Of a stretch of 64,000 nt of DNA, positions 36,801 to 47,442 are shown piece after piece. How positions within the stretch are numbered: the stretch's first letter is position 1; every line of letters begins with the position of its first letter. Position numbers and translations under genes: made by a program. Under the pieces are notes generated by a model. That model ran no database searches. It saw only the letters and a list, made by a program, of their open reading frames with translations, and was not told the origin of the DNA. Source of the stretch: Hirsutella rhossiliensis (Eukaryota; Ascomycota; Sordariomycetes; Hypocreales; Ophiocordycipitaceae); contig NW_025408667.1 in assembly GCF_020360975.1 (NCBI RefSeq), positions 5,580,001 through 5,644,000 on the forward strand, given 5' to 3'.

Positions 36801-37735
36801 ATAGTCTGCTTAAAAAAGTAGTAGATTATATAAAGGTTTAGCCTCTAGGCGAACTAAAAGGCTTCTTAGGAATATATATAATTATAAACTAGAGTAGAAA
36901 GGAGATATTTATATCCTTAGAAAATTATACTCGTAATAAAATATAAGAATATAATAAAGAAGACTTAGGGACTTTTAATACGCTTACTATAGTAGGAGTA
37001 AAGCTTAAAAAGGCTACTGTAACGCCTTCGTAAAAAGAAATCCTTATTTACTAAAAGGAAATAAGGGCTCTATTATATCTAGCTATAATAAGTAGGCTAG
37101 ACATTTTATATACTATTATTTCCTACGCTAGATATACTTTTAAACTAAATAATATATATTTTAAAGCGTTAAATACTATCTAGAAATATTTAAATAAATA
37201 CCCTAACCTAGGGATAATTTATTACTATAATATCCCTTATACTTATAATTTTATAAAAGGTTATTCCGACGCTAGCTAGGCGTCTAACCTTATATATAGA
37301 AAATCCGTTTCTAGATACTATTTCTATATTTATAAAAATATTATAAGTTAGGCCTACTAGAAGTAAAAGTCTATAGCCCTATTAACCTATAAAGCTAAAT
37401 TTATTGCCCTTAAGGAGGCTAATAAAGAAGCTTTATATCTAAATCGGCTATTTTATATAATAAATAATAGCTTATCTATTAGAATTCCTAATACTATACT
37501 TCCTATTTTAATAGATAACGAGGTAGCTATTAAATTAGCTGAAAATCTAGAATTTTATAAAAAGATAAATTATATAGATATTACTTACTTCTATACCTAA
37601 GAAAATATTAGGGAAAAGAAGATCCGGGTTTTCTATATTAAATCTAAAGATAATATTGCCGATATATTTACTAAGGAACTAAGAAGAGAAAAATTCTTTA
37701 AGTTCTAAGAGCTTCTTTCCTTAGGGAATTAAAGA
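33877..37735 (+). pseudogene. gag-pol relic of Copia-1 (NC, PR, IN, RT, RNase H)
   Basis: Nucleocapsid knuckle at 33954-33995, read Y-x2-Y-x4-Y-x4-Y. Integrase follows, including the region around 35220-35400 with SDNVKEF and a TLKLNGVIKKINRT block typical of copia integrase C-termini (canonically PQ-NGV-ER-NRT). RT starts near 36240 (VYKIKRD), with YIDN at 36755-36766. The RNase H/C-terminal block ends near 37710 with DNIADIFTKELRREKFFKF, the usual copia ending. An acidic, repeated EEENNPLIEKED-type linker lies about 35840-35930 between integrase and RT. Stops are mostly TAG/TAA. Confidence 0.85.
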
Positions 37736-38120
37736 GACTTAAAAGAAAAGCATATCTCTTTAATAGAGGTTTTTTAGCTATCTTTCGCTTTCTTAGCTTT
37801 TCCTTTATATATAACTAATAGGTTTTTTCCTTTAAAAAGGTTTCCTATTAGTAAAAAACAACTTATAAAAATAGGGTTTTTCCTTATTAAAGGTTTCCTA
37901 TAATAACTCTATAAGGCTTTTTCCTTATAAAGGTTTGCCTAAAAAGAGGAGAAAATTATAATTATAACTAGGATTTTCCTACTAAGGTTTTTTCCTAGAA
38001 AGGGTTTTAAAATTTTCCCTTATATTCCTATTATATACCTTATTCTTAAGAAGGATAATTCTACTTTAAAAGAAATAACTAGTAAGGAGTACTATTTACT
38101 TAGTACTCTTTAAGGGAGGC

Positions 38121-38337
38121 TATAAGAATATACCCTTATATTCCTATTTTACTATTATAAAGAAATAATAGGTATAGGGAGGCTCTATAAAATAAGCTAG
38201 TAAAAAGAGGCTTTATAATATAGTCTAAGGGAATAACCCTTAAAGATAAAGACTTCTACTAGATATCTATACCTTCCTTTAGGAAAAGTAAGTTAAGATA
38301 AGCCTATCCTAATAAATTAAAATATATATAAAATGCA
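38121..38337 (+). repeat. Candidate 3' LTR of Copia-1
   Basis: Begins TATAAGAATATACCC right after a purine tract (aagggaggc, 38112-38120) and seems to end at TGCA (38334-38337). There is no second copy in the window because the 5' end is lost, so the limits rest on the tract and terminal bases only. The 380 bp between pol and this repeat (37736-38120) contain short direct repeats of a ggttttttcct/aaggtttcct type. Confidence 0.5.
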
Positions 38338-38811
38338 TAAGTTAATTACGAGTAGAGTAGATACCTTATTGCCTATTTTAGCCTAGCGGTTCTAAAGATA
38401 TCCGCGATCCGAGAATAGGTAGGGCATAGAATATTCTAGTTAAATCTACTACTTATACTAGAACCTATAGTCTTACGTTAACTATTACGTTATAATTAAA
38501 CCACCTACTAGGTTAGGAAGATATACTATAGATAGAGCTTTTTAAGCACTATAGAATATACTAGAAAGCTAACTAATTAGTCTATTAGTAAGCGAGCAAT
38601 AGTCTATAAAAGATAAAGGATTTCCCTAGGAGTAGTAGATAGAATAAGTAAGTTTATAAGTATCCTTTATAACGCTATTCTTTTAATATATTATTTAGCC
38701 CCTTATATACTCGTAATAAATTCCGGATGAAATCGTACCCTATACTCCTTTAACCGATCTTTCCGCTTACGTTATTAATTACCCGATTCTACGCTTATTG
38801 CTTATACCTTC
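38338..38811. other. Unassigned 474-bp stretch
   Basis: Between Copia-1 and the inverted Copia-B fragment. It keeps some CA/TG and CG. No convincing ORF, repeat copy or RNA gene; it may be old flanking DNA or part of an unrecognised element. Confidence 0.4.
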
Positions 38812-40442
38812 TTATAGGCCTTATACCTTCCTTTACTTCTTAAAGTAAAGATATAAAGGTAGCTAGGTAATTCTTTAAAAGAAGTGCCTTTCTTACCCCC
38901 TTAAGGGTTAAAATAAGAAGACTAATAGAAAAAGCTACTTTTAAATCTTCTTATTACGTAAGAGGAGGCGTAGGGAGGTAAGCGTATTTTAGCTCTACCG
39001 CTTTCTTATAGTCTCCTTCTTTATTTAGATTATCTAATTTAGTAGCTTCCTCTCTTTTAAAGTTAGTATTATCCTTAACTACTTTAATATTATTTTCCTC
39101 TTTTATTTCCTTATCTAAGACCTCTTCTTAAGACTATTAAGAAGGGGGTTATTTAGATCTTTTAAATTAGCTAACGTTATAAAAGTAAAAGGGGCTATTA
39201 ATCCCTCTTTCTATTAAAGAAGCTAAATTTATCGAAAATCACGTCCTTAGTTAAAATAACCTTTTATAAAAGAGGAATCTAAATCTAGAAGATATTTATA
39301 GAATTATAACTAATAAGGTAACTAATAAAGGCTCTAAGATTAAGCTTTCTTTTCTTCTTTCTTTTTAGCTATATATTAGTAGTTATAGCGTATACCTTAT
39401 AGCTATAAGTATAAAGGTAAGCTAGTAAGGCCCTCTTCTTTATAAAGAGCTTAAAGGGGGATTTCTAATTTATTCCTTAGGTAGTCCTTATAAGGTTCTT
39501 AGGGTCCTTAAGGGTCCGGTTTTATAGTTAATAAGCGGTCTTAATAACTTTCTTTTAAAGGTTATAGGGAAACCTTATAGTAAGTCTTATTATATAGGCC
39601 CTTTTTATTATAGTACCCCTTAATCTTTCTACCCCTTTATTTTAGGCCTAGGTATTTAGTATTAATAGAAGGGGTAAAATGCCCTTTTTTTAAAGTTAAT
39701 TTAAGATATCCTTTATAAATAGCTCTCTATTAAACTATATCTTCTTTACCTTATAGCTAAAGTAGGATTTTATTTAGTTAATAAAGTCTTAGAGGGCAGA
39801 CTAGTTATACTTACTTAGGTAGGTCTATAAGAAATAAGGGAAAACTATCCTTAAAAACGCGTCTATAAAAGATATTATACTAATAAAGCTTTCCTAGTCC
39901 TTAGAGACGTTAGTTTAGTCGACCTAAATTTCCTTATATAGCTAGCTAGTCTAGCTATAAAGGGGTTCGCTTAGAAATTTATCTCTTAGTCTTCCCTTAG
40001 CTATAGTATTTATATTTAACGGTCTTAAGGCCCTTAATTTAAACGCCTTATTACTAGCCTAGCTTATATAAAGCTAGGGGGCCTAGGTAACTAAGTCGTA
40101 TATACTAAAGAAGACCGTCTCCTTAAGCTATTAAAAGAGGGTCTCTTAAACCTACCCTCCTTTATATAGGGAAAGCTAACTTTTTAATAGGTTCCTTCTT
40201 AATAATAGGTTAGAATTTAAGAATAAATTAACTGAATTTCTCCTTAATAAGTCCTATAGTTTAATTCTTTTAAACTAGCCTTATAAGCTTATAAATTATA
40301 TCTTAAAAGATTCCTTCCTCTTAAAAAAAGCGGAAGGAAATTAAGCTTATAGAAAATCGATAGTAAAAAGCTACCCTTTTTCGTCGAAGAATTTATATAG
40401 ACCTACTACGAAACTTTATCGTAAAATTCACCCTTTTATATC
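38812..40442 (-). pseudogene. Inverted Copia-B pol fragment
   Basis: Reverse-complement match to about 48975-50630 of the Copia-B element (pol region before RT), recognisable at 38880-39110 and 39180-39480. It ends abruptly at the start of a direct Copia-B LTR. RIP-mutated, no LTR of its own. Together with 40926-43826 it makes an inverted repeat. Confidence 0.75.
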
Positions 40443-40925
40443 TATCGCGAAGCGTAGCTTAATTCGTATTCTTAGAGTTATCCCTTAGTAAGAGGGACCT
40501 AGGAAGCTAAAAACACCTAGTATAAAAGAAGGAAGAAGGAGCTAAAAAGAGATATAGAAAAAAGGGTAGGGGTATAAAGGGAAGTAAAAGTAGCGATAGC
40601 TTCTTATATATATAATAAGAGATAAGATAGATATACTAGTAATAGCTAGAAAAGAGGGGAAAACCTAGTAAAAAGCTCGGTAGTTAAGAGGATATTAATA
40701 GCTTCTTTAAGTAGGATCTTCTTTATTAATAGAAATACTAAATAGGTATAAAGAGAAGCGTTAAATAAAAGAAAGAAGGATAATTAAAGTAATATAATAA
40801 TTACTCCCTTATTATAACTACTACCCTTATAAGAATTAAATATCTTTGCCTGCCTATCTAACCCCTTACTTTTAATTTTACCTTTATATATTTTATATAT
40901 ACTTTTTATATCTCTTTTTATAAGA
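40443..40925 (+). repeat. 5' LTR of Copia-B (truncated copy)
   Basis: About 483 bp, starting TATCGCGAAGCG and ending tttttataaga. Matches 52692-53179 and, inverted, 57118-57602. The primer-binding site gttataagcc follows at 40926, as expected for a 5' LTR. Confidence 0.85.
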
Positions 40926-41059
40926 GTTATAAGCCTAAGAAGAATAGAATTCTTATACCTTCTAGCTACTATAAAAGGCCCCTTCTTACTACCTTTATCC
41001 TTTTACCCCTCTTACTAAAAAAGCTAACTTTTAACTAACTTTTCTACCCTCTTTTATAA

Positions 41060-43826
41060 TAATATCGAAAAACGACTCTATTACCCCTATAGTTTATAAG
41101 ACGATTCTTATAAAGCTTTAAGATTATAATAAGTAGGTAAAGGAGCTATAGGCTTATATAAATAGAACTATTTATAATATAGTCTTCTTTAATAAGTAGG
41201 ACCCTCTTAAGCCCCCTCTTTATCCTAGGGTAATAGAATTTATAAAGGAAGCTTCCTTCTTCTCTAAGCTAACCTTTATATAATAAAGAGCTTTTTCTAC
41301 TACCTTAAGTAATAATAAGAGTTACTATAAGGAATACCTTTATAAGATAAAGCTACTAACTACTATATATATAGCTATAATAGAATCCGTTAGTACTATA
41401 AAGCTAATTTCTTTTTAAGAGAAAGAGACCTTAAGTAGTAGCTCTTAAAGCTTAAGACCTTAATAGCCCCCTTAAAGGGCTATATAGCTAACCGTATTAA
41501 GAAGACCTATACGGCCTACTTAGAAGCCTTTTTTACTAGGAACCTTCTAGCCCTTTTATAGCTAGCTAAGTAAGAAAAAATCCTTAAAGAAGCTAACTAA
41601 TACTTCTTAATAAAAGCTCTTTTTAGCTAGTAGCTATAGGATATATCTCTACTAATAAAGCCTATTAGTAATAGTTACTTAACTATCTTTTAAGAAGCTA
41701 GCTAAGAACTAAATAAAGAGGCTATTAAAGTATAATAGTAAGTAGTCTTATTCCTTTATAGTTAGTATTTAACCTAGATAGCTCGAGCTACTACCCTTAT
41801 AGCTATTATAGCCCTTACTACTATAGCCCCTACTACTACTACTACTGCCCCTCTAGCTCCTCCTCCCTTAAGAGCCTTAATACTATCTTTAACTATAGCT
41901 ACTATCCCGGCCTTAGCTACGCTTATTACTCTAGGCCCGGCCCTAGCCCTATTAGTCCGTCCGGCCTAACTAGTCCCTTAATAGACCTTTTAGTCCGTTA
42001 GTCGAAAAATTAAGGAACTAGTTAAATTAGAACCTCTTCGTTAAAATTAGTAATAAAGGGTAAAAAGGGGGGGTTTTTAAGTAGACCTTTTAAACTAAGA
42101 CGAGGATTCCTTAAAGAAATAAAAGACTAGAAGATAAAACGGCTGCTTAGCCTATAAATCCCTAGGCTATAAGTTATTATAATACTAATAGGTCTTTAAG
42201 GAAAACCGACCTAAAGGATTTAACCCTTTAAAGAGGCTATAAGAAATAATATAATAGACTCTTAAGGAGGACCCCTTATTTTAGAAGAAGATAAAAGAGA
42301 TTTAGGTTACTAAGAAATAGTAACTAATACCGCTACCTTTATTTAGGCCGTAAATTTAAGGAAAAATCGTTAGTATAGTAAATCTAGCCTTTATCTTCCC
42401 TATAGATTAGTAAGACTACCTATTAAGACCCTTTAACTATCCGCTACGAAAATTAACTATCCTTAACTCTAGTACTTCCCTTAATATCTATAATACCCTC
42501 TTATAATTCTAGTCTTTTAAGAAGGTATAGAGGGAATACCTTATTACTAGGGAATTAATAGGCGAATAAAAAGATATAGAAAAGTGAATTTTACGATAAA
42601 ATTACTTAATAGGTCTATATAAATTCTTCGATAAAAAAAGGTAGTATTTTACCCTTAATTTTTAATAAGGTTAATTTCCTTCTACCTTCTTTAAGAGAAA
42701 GGAATCTTTTAAGATATAACTTTAGAGCCTATAAGGCTAGTCTAGAAGAATTAGACGATTAAGCTTATTAAAGAGAAATTCGGTTAATTTATTCTTAAAT
42801 TCCGACCTATTTATAGAAAGGAACCTCTTAAGAAGTTAGCTTTCCTTACTAAGAGGAATAAGTCTATTATAAAGGACCCTCTTTTAATAGCTTAAGGAAA
42901 CGGTCTTTTTTAGCACTTATAACTATATTACCTAGGCCCCCTAGCTTTATATAAGCTAGGCTAATAATAAGGTATATAAATAAAGGGCTTAAAGACTATT
43001 AAATATAAATACTATAGCTAAGGGAAGACTAAGAGATAAATCTTTAAACGAACCCCTATATAGCTAGACTAGCTATATAAGGAAATTTAGGTCGACTAAA
43101 CTAACGTCTCTAAGGATTAAGAAAGCTTTATTAAGGTAATGTTTTTTATAAACGCTTTTTTAAGGATAGTTTTCCCTTATTTCTTATAGACCTACTTAAG
43201 TAAGTATAACTAGTCTACCTTCTAGGACTTTATTAACTAGATAAAATCCTACTTTAGCTTTAAGGTAAAGAAGATATAGTTTAATAGAGGGCTATTATAA
43301 AGGATATCTTAAATTAGCTTTAAAAAAGGGGTATCTTACCCCTCCTATTAATACTAAATACCTAGGCTTAGAACGGTAGGGTAGAAAGATTAAGGGGTAC
43401 TATAATAAAAGGGCTTATATAATAAGAATTACTATAAGGCGTCCCTATAACCTTTAAAGGGAAGTCGTTAAGACTACTTATTACTTATAGAACTAGACTC
43501 TTAGGGACCTTAAGGACCTTAAGGAACTAAACTAAAGAATAGACTAAAAATCCCCCTTTAAGCTCTTTATAAAAAAGAGGGCCTTATTAGCCTACCTTTA
43601 TACCTATAGCTATAAGGTATATACTATAACTACCGATACCTAGCTAAAAAGGAAGAAGAAAAGAAAGCTTAATCTTAAAGCCTTTATTAGTTACCTTATT
43701 AGTTATAATTCTATAAATATCTTCTAGATCTAGATTCCTCTTCTATAAAAGGTTATTTTAACTAGGGATATAATTTTCGATAAATCTAGCTTTTTTAATA
43801 AGAAGAGGCATTAATAGCCCTTCTTA
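41060..43826 (+). pseudogene. Copia-B gag and partial pol relic
   Basis: Same polyprotein as at 47443-52620. The nucleocapsid knuckle near 42140-42180 reads C-x2-Y-x4-Y-x4-Y, a regular CX2CX4HX4C before RIP. A Pro/Ala/Thr-rich linker precedes it (about 41790-41970). The reading ends at 43826 before RT. Confidence 0.75.
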
Positions 43827-44291
43827 TATAACGACCGGTATTATTCCTAAGGGATAAACCTATTAAGGGGTTTATATTAATAAATATAATAGGGCGTAGT
43901 CTAAGTAATAATAAGTATATTACGTTAGTAATAAGTCGGAGGTTATAGACTATAGACTATAACTAGGTAATTAAGTAATTAGAATTAAAGATAAGATTAT
44001 AATAGAGATCGTAATAATTATAATATATTAAAAGCTAAAGAGCTATCTAGTTTAAAGGAGTAGAATTAAGTATCCTTATATACCTAGTAGTCCTTTATAG
44101 ATTATATAGCGGGCGTAATAATCCTATTTATAGATTATTAGATTATTAAGGTAATCTAATAAGCTAGATTATTAGGATTACTAAGTAACTTAAATAATCT
44201 ATTATATAACTTCGCGGGATCTTATACCCCTCCGTTATATATCGGCCTTATTAAGGGCTACTTATAACTAACCGTTAGTTAGGTCGTAATA
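43827..44291 (-). repeat. 3' LTR of chromovirus A3, divergent U3
   Basis: 465 bp. The left half (about 43827-44060) matches the A1 LTR apart from transitions; the right half (about 44070-44280), which is U3 in the gag-pol direction, does not align with A1 except at the last bases (GTCGTAATA). This is more than RIP can explain. Confidence 0.85.
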
Positions 44292-44293
44292 TT

Positions 44294-45040
44294 AAGTCTC
44301 CCCCTCTTTTAGTCTTGCCCTTAAGACCTACTTTAGCCGCTATATTATATATCCTAGCTATCTTTCTACGTAAGTATATATATTTTTCTTTCCTTCCTTT
44401 ATTATTATAGCCTATTATACTATCTAACTATATTCTTAAGAATCGCTTTAAACCTTATTCTTTTAAGATAAAGTAATGTAACGCCCTTCTTAGCGTTATA
44501 CTAGGAAGTTCCGCTATTATACCTAACGTATACTTATCTTACCGTTCCTATAGTTTTATAGATTGCTAAATATTAGTGTCCGACTTATTATATTATTATA
44601 ACTACGTTCGTCTAAACTTATCTTACTATAATACTAAGGGGCTTTTAGTTTAGTAGCTCTATAAGATTAGTATATAGCACTAAAAAATAAAGTTTAAGCT
44701 CGAGGCTATAGAGGAGGAGCATCGTAAGTTAGATACTAAAGTAGAGCGGTTACGGAAATAAAAGAAGATATAGTTTAAGAGAATAATATAGGCGGTTTCT
44801 TATAATCTTAATAGTATCGAGGAGCTAGAGTATATCGAGCGCGAGGAAATAAAGAGGGAGCAGCGTTAAGTTAGTAAGGTATAGCTATATTCCCCTTACT
44901 TTAATCGGCTACCTTTAGATTTTATTAGGGTCTAAGATACTATCTACTCTAAGGTAGCGCTTTCTCCGTCCCTTCTAGCTAACCTTAGGTTCGTTAGTAG
45001 AACTACTAAAGTAGGGAGCTATAGTATATTAAGTGCTTAA
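44294..45040 (+). pseudogene. Antisense Zn-cluster/coiled-coil gene relic of A3, divergent subtype
   Basis: Same place and orientation as in A1. The second half of a cysteine cluster (Y-x2-Y-x6-Y) is read around 44590-44625. A strong coiled coil about 44700-44880 has the words KVERLRK-stop-KK, SIEELE and IEREE, which I associate with a common family of fungal zinc-cluster hypothetical proteins (from memory; unverified). Little direct sequence identity to the A1 gene, though pol resumes near-identical at about 45030. All breaks are TAA/TAG. Confidence 0.55.
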
Positions 45041-47229
45041 GTAGTTCCTAAGTATTTTCCTTTAGTTTATATCCTTTTTATTTAATAAGGTATTCTTATT
45101 ACTAACCTTAATTTCTTATATCTAATATTTATTCTATTTTATATTCTTAATCGTCGTTAACTTTAATTTTTTCCTATAGTTTAGCGTTTTATAGCGCTAG
45201 TTTTAATAATAAGATATAAAATATCGGGTATATCTATATTATTATTAGTAGTATAAGTTCGTAATTAACTTTTAAAATAGTTTTCTTAACCTTAAACGGT
45301 CTAAGTTTCTTAAAATCTAATTTATTACTTAGTCGTTTTATTTTAATATTTCGTTATATAAGGTAGACTATATCTCCTTCTTAAAAGATTAGTCCTTATA
45401 ATCTTTTCCGATTATAGTAAGTAGATATTCGTTCTTTAATAAATTAAAGTTCTTATTATATTCCTTTATATAATTTTTATAGCTAATTTACTTATAGTAT
45501 CGCTCGTTTTACTTATAGTCCTTATTAAGTAACCTTAAATACTTCTAGGTTATATCTATAATTAACGTATACTAGTAAGAGCTTAGTTATTTCTATAACT
45601 AAGCTATTATAAGCTAGTTACGCTATTAGTAGCTATTTAACCTAATTGTTTTATTTATAGCTAATATAGTATCGTAAATATTATTTAAGCGTTTAGTTAA
45701 GTCGTTCTATTTATCTATCTATTTATAAGTAATAAGCTATACTAAGCTTATATTTCGTCCTTAATTATACTATAAGAGCTTACTAGAACTTAGCTATAAA
45801 TATACTTACTTTATTAAAGATAATCTTATTTAGTAGTCTATAGTTACTAATAATAGTTTATAAGAATATATATACTAGCTCCTTTATATTACTTACTTCT
45901 TTATATAGTAAGAAGAATCTATACTTTATTAGTTTATTAGTAATAACGAATATACTATTATACTTAACGTTAGTTATAAGTTCTTTTAATAGTAGTAGCT
46001 TTATAATATAATTAAAAGCTATTAAATTCTATAGTTTCTCTAGTACTAGTAGCGGTTATAATTCTCTATATAGTTTATATTATTTAGCTTTACTTTATAT
46101 ATAAAGTTTATATTCTTTAATAACTTATTATACTACTTCTTTAATCTATAAGAAGTTATATTATCGTTTAATCTATTTTATTATTCTTTAAATTCCTTAG
46201 TATCTATATATTAAATATTTATATATATCCTATATAACTATATCTTATAATTCTAGTAGTATCTAGATTTTATTTTTATATATTAAAACTTTTAAATATT
46301 CTATATTATATCTATTTAATACTCTATATTCTTTTATCTATTTTAAGATCTTTTAGTATATTAAGTTATTAAGTTATACTTTAAATATTATATTTAGCTA
46401 TTATTACTAGTAGTTCCCGTTTTCGTTAATTTCTAGGAGCTATCCTTTTACTATAAGTACTCTTATATTATAGTTACTTTATCGATTAAGGGTATTAGCT
46501 TAACCGTTTTCTATTCCTTTTCTATAAATTATTTTATAGTTAAATTCTAATAGATATTTAGCCTTTTAGATCTATTATCCGTTTAACTATTATATTATTA
46601 TAAAATATAAGATATTCTTATAATCTATATAGACCTTAACTTTATATTTACTTTTAAGAAGGTAATATTAAAATTCCTTAAAAGCTTAAATAATTATAAG
46701 GAATTCTTTATCGTAAATAAGGTAATTAAGTTCTATATTATATAGCTTTTTTAAGTAGAATATAATTAGTTATAGTCTTTCTTTATTATCTTTTTATCTG
46801 ATTTATACTCCTAAAGTAAAGTTTAATATATTAGTTTTAAGTTTAATTTATTATTTTAAATTAAAGGTAGTTAAGACTAGTTCTTATATAATCGTAGTCT
46901 TAATATATTCGAAAGCTTTATTAGCTTTATCGTCTTATATTAATTCTTTTTCCTTTTTTATTAAGTTATATAGTAGTACTATAATCTTTCTAAAATCTTT
47001 AATTAATTATTAGTAGTAATTTATAAATCCTAGGAAACTTTATACGTCCTTAACGTTCTTTAGCGTTAGCTATTCCTTAACTAAGTTAGTTTTATCTTAT
47101 TATATTTATATCTCTCTTAGTAAGATTATATATTTAAGGAAGTATACTTCCTATATATAGAACTTACTTTTCTTTAGTTTAACTAGTAACTTTATATTTT
47201 AAAGTATATAAAGTACCTTATAGACGTAT
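45029..47229 (-). pseudogene. pol relic of A3, C-terminal part (IN, chromodomain, RT end)
   Basis: Collinear with A1 17757-19940, with dense CA to TA and TG to TA changes. It ends at the TSD cgtat (47225-47229), where the compound element entered RT. Chromodomain end at about 45030-45150. Confidence 0.82.
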
Positions 47230-47302
47230 TATCGCGTATACTATATACGTTAATTAACGCTATCGCTTATATCTAATAGGCGGCTATATCTTTTTCGTAA
47301 TA
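47230..47302 (+). repeat. 5' short LTR (73 bp) of the TRIM-like element
   Basis: Starts TATCGCGTATAC, ends TTTTCGTAATA. Matches 53406-53478 almost perfectly (one G/A difference noted, near 47279). The first seven bases equal those of the Copia-B LTR; the rest is unrelated. Confidence 0.85.
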
Positions 47303-47316
47303 GTTATAAGCCCGGG
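47303..47316 (+). promoter_or_regulatory. Primer-binding site, complement of half initiator tRNA-Met
   Basis: gttataagcccggg directly follows the LTR. With one TG to TA change undone it is complementary to the anticodon stem-loop region of initiator tRNA-Met (gggctcataac), the half-tRNA primer used by Drosophila copia. The same site follows the Copia-B LTR at 40926 and at 53180. Confidence 0.7.
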
Positions 47317-47442
47317 AGGAATAGTATTCCTATACCTTCCGGCTACTATAAAAGGCACCCTTCTTATATCCCTCGTAGCTTCCTTTTACCCCTCTTATTA
47401 GAAAAGCCGATTTTTACCTAACTTTTCTATCCCCCCTCTTCT

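Larger units (their letters stand above)
33877..38337 (+). mobile_element. Ty1/copia element 'Copia-1', 5'-truncated
   Basis: Plus-strand gag knuckle, then integrase before RT, which is the copia order, then RNase H and a candidate 3' LTR. The 5' LTR, leader and most of gag are missing: the first base abuts the broken A2 LTR, which suggests a deletion or recombination joint. AT-rich and RIP-mutated, but with relatively long readable blocks. Confidence 0.8.
40443..43826 (+). mobile_element. Copia-B copy, 3'-truncated by chromovirus A3
   Basis: LTR, primer site, leader, gag and the first part of pol in direct orientation. It stops at the position equivalent to about 50250 of the other copy, where the A3 LTR begins, so A3 inserted into it or displaced the rest. 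No right half was found in the window. Confidence 0.82.

Noticed and set aside
38379..38420. Second tRNA-like A box (tagcctagcgg)
   Set aside because: No B box at proper distance and no cloverleaf pairing.
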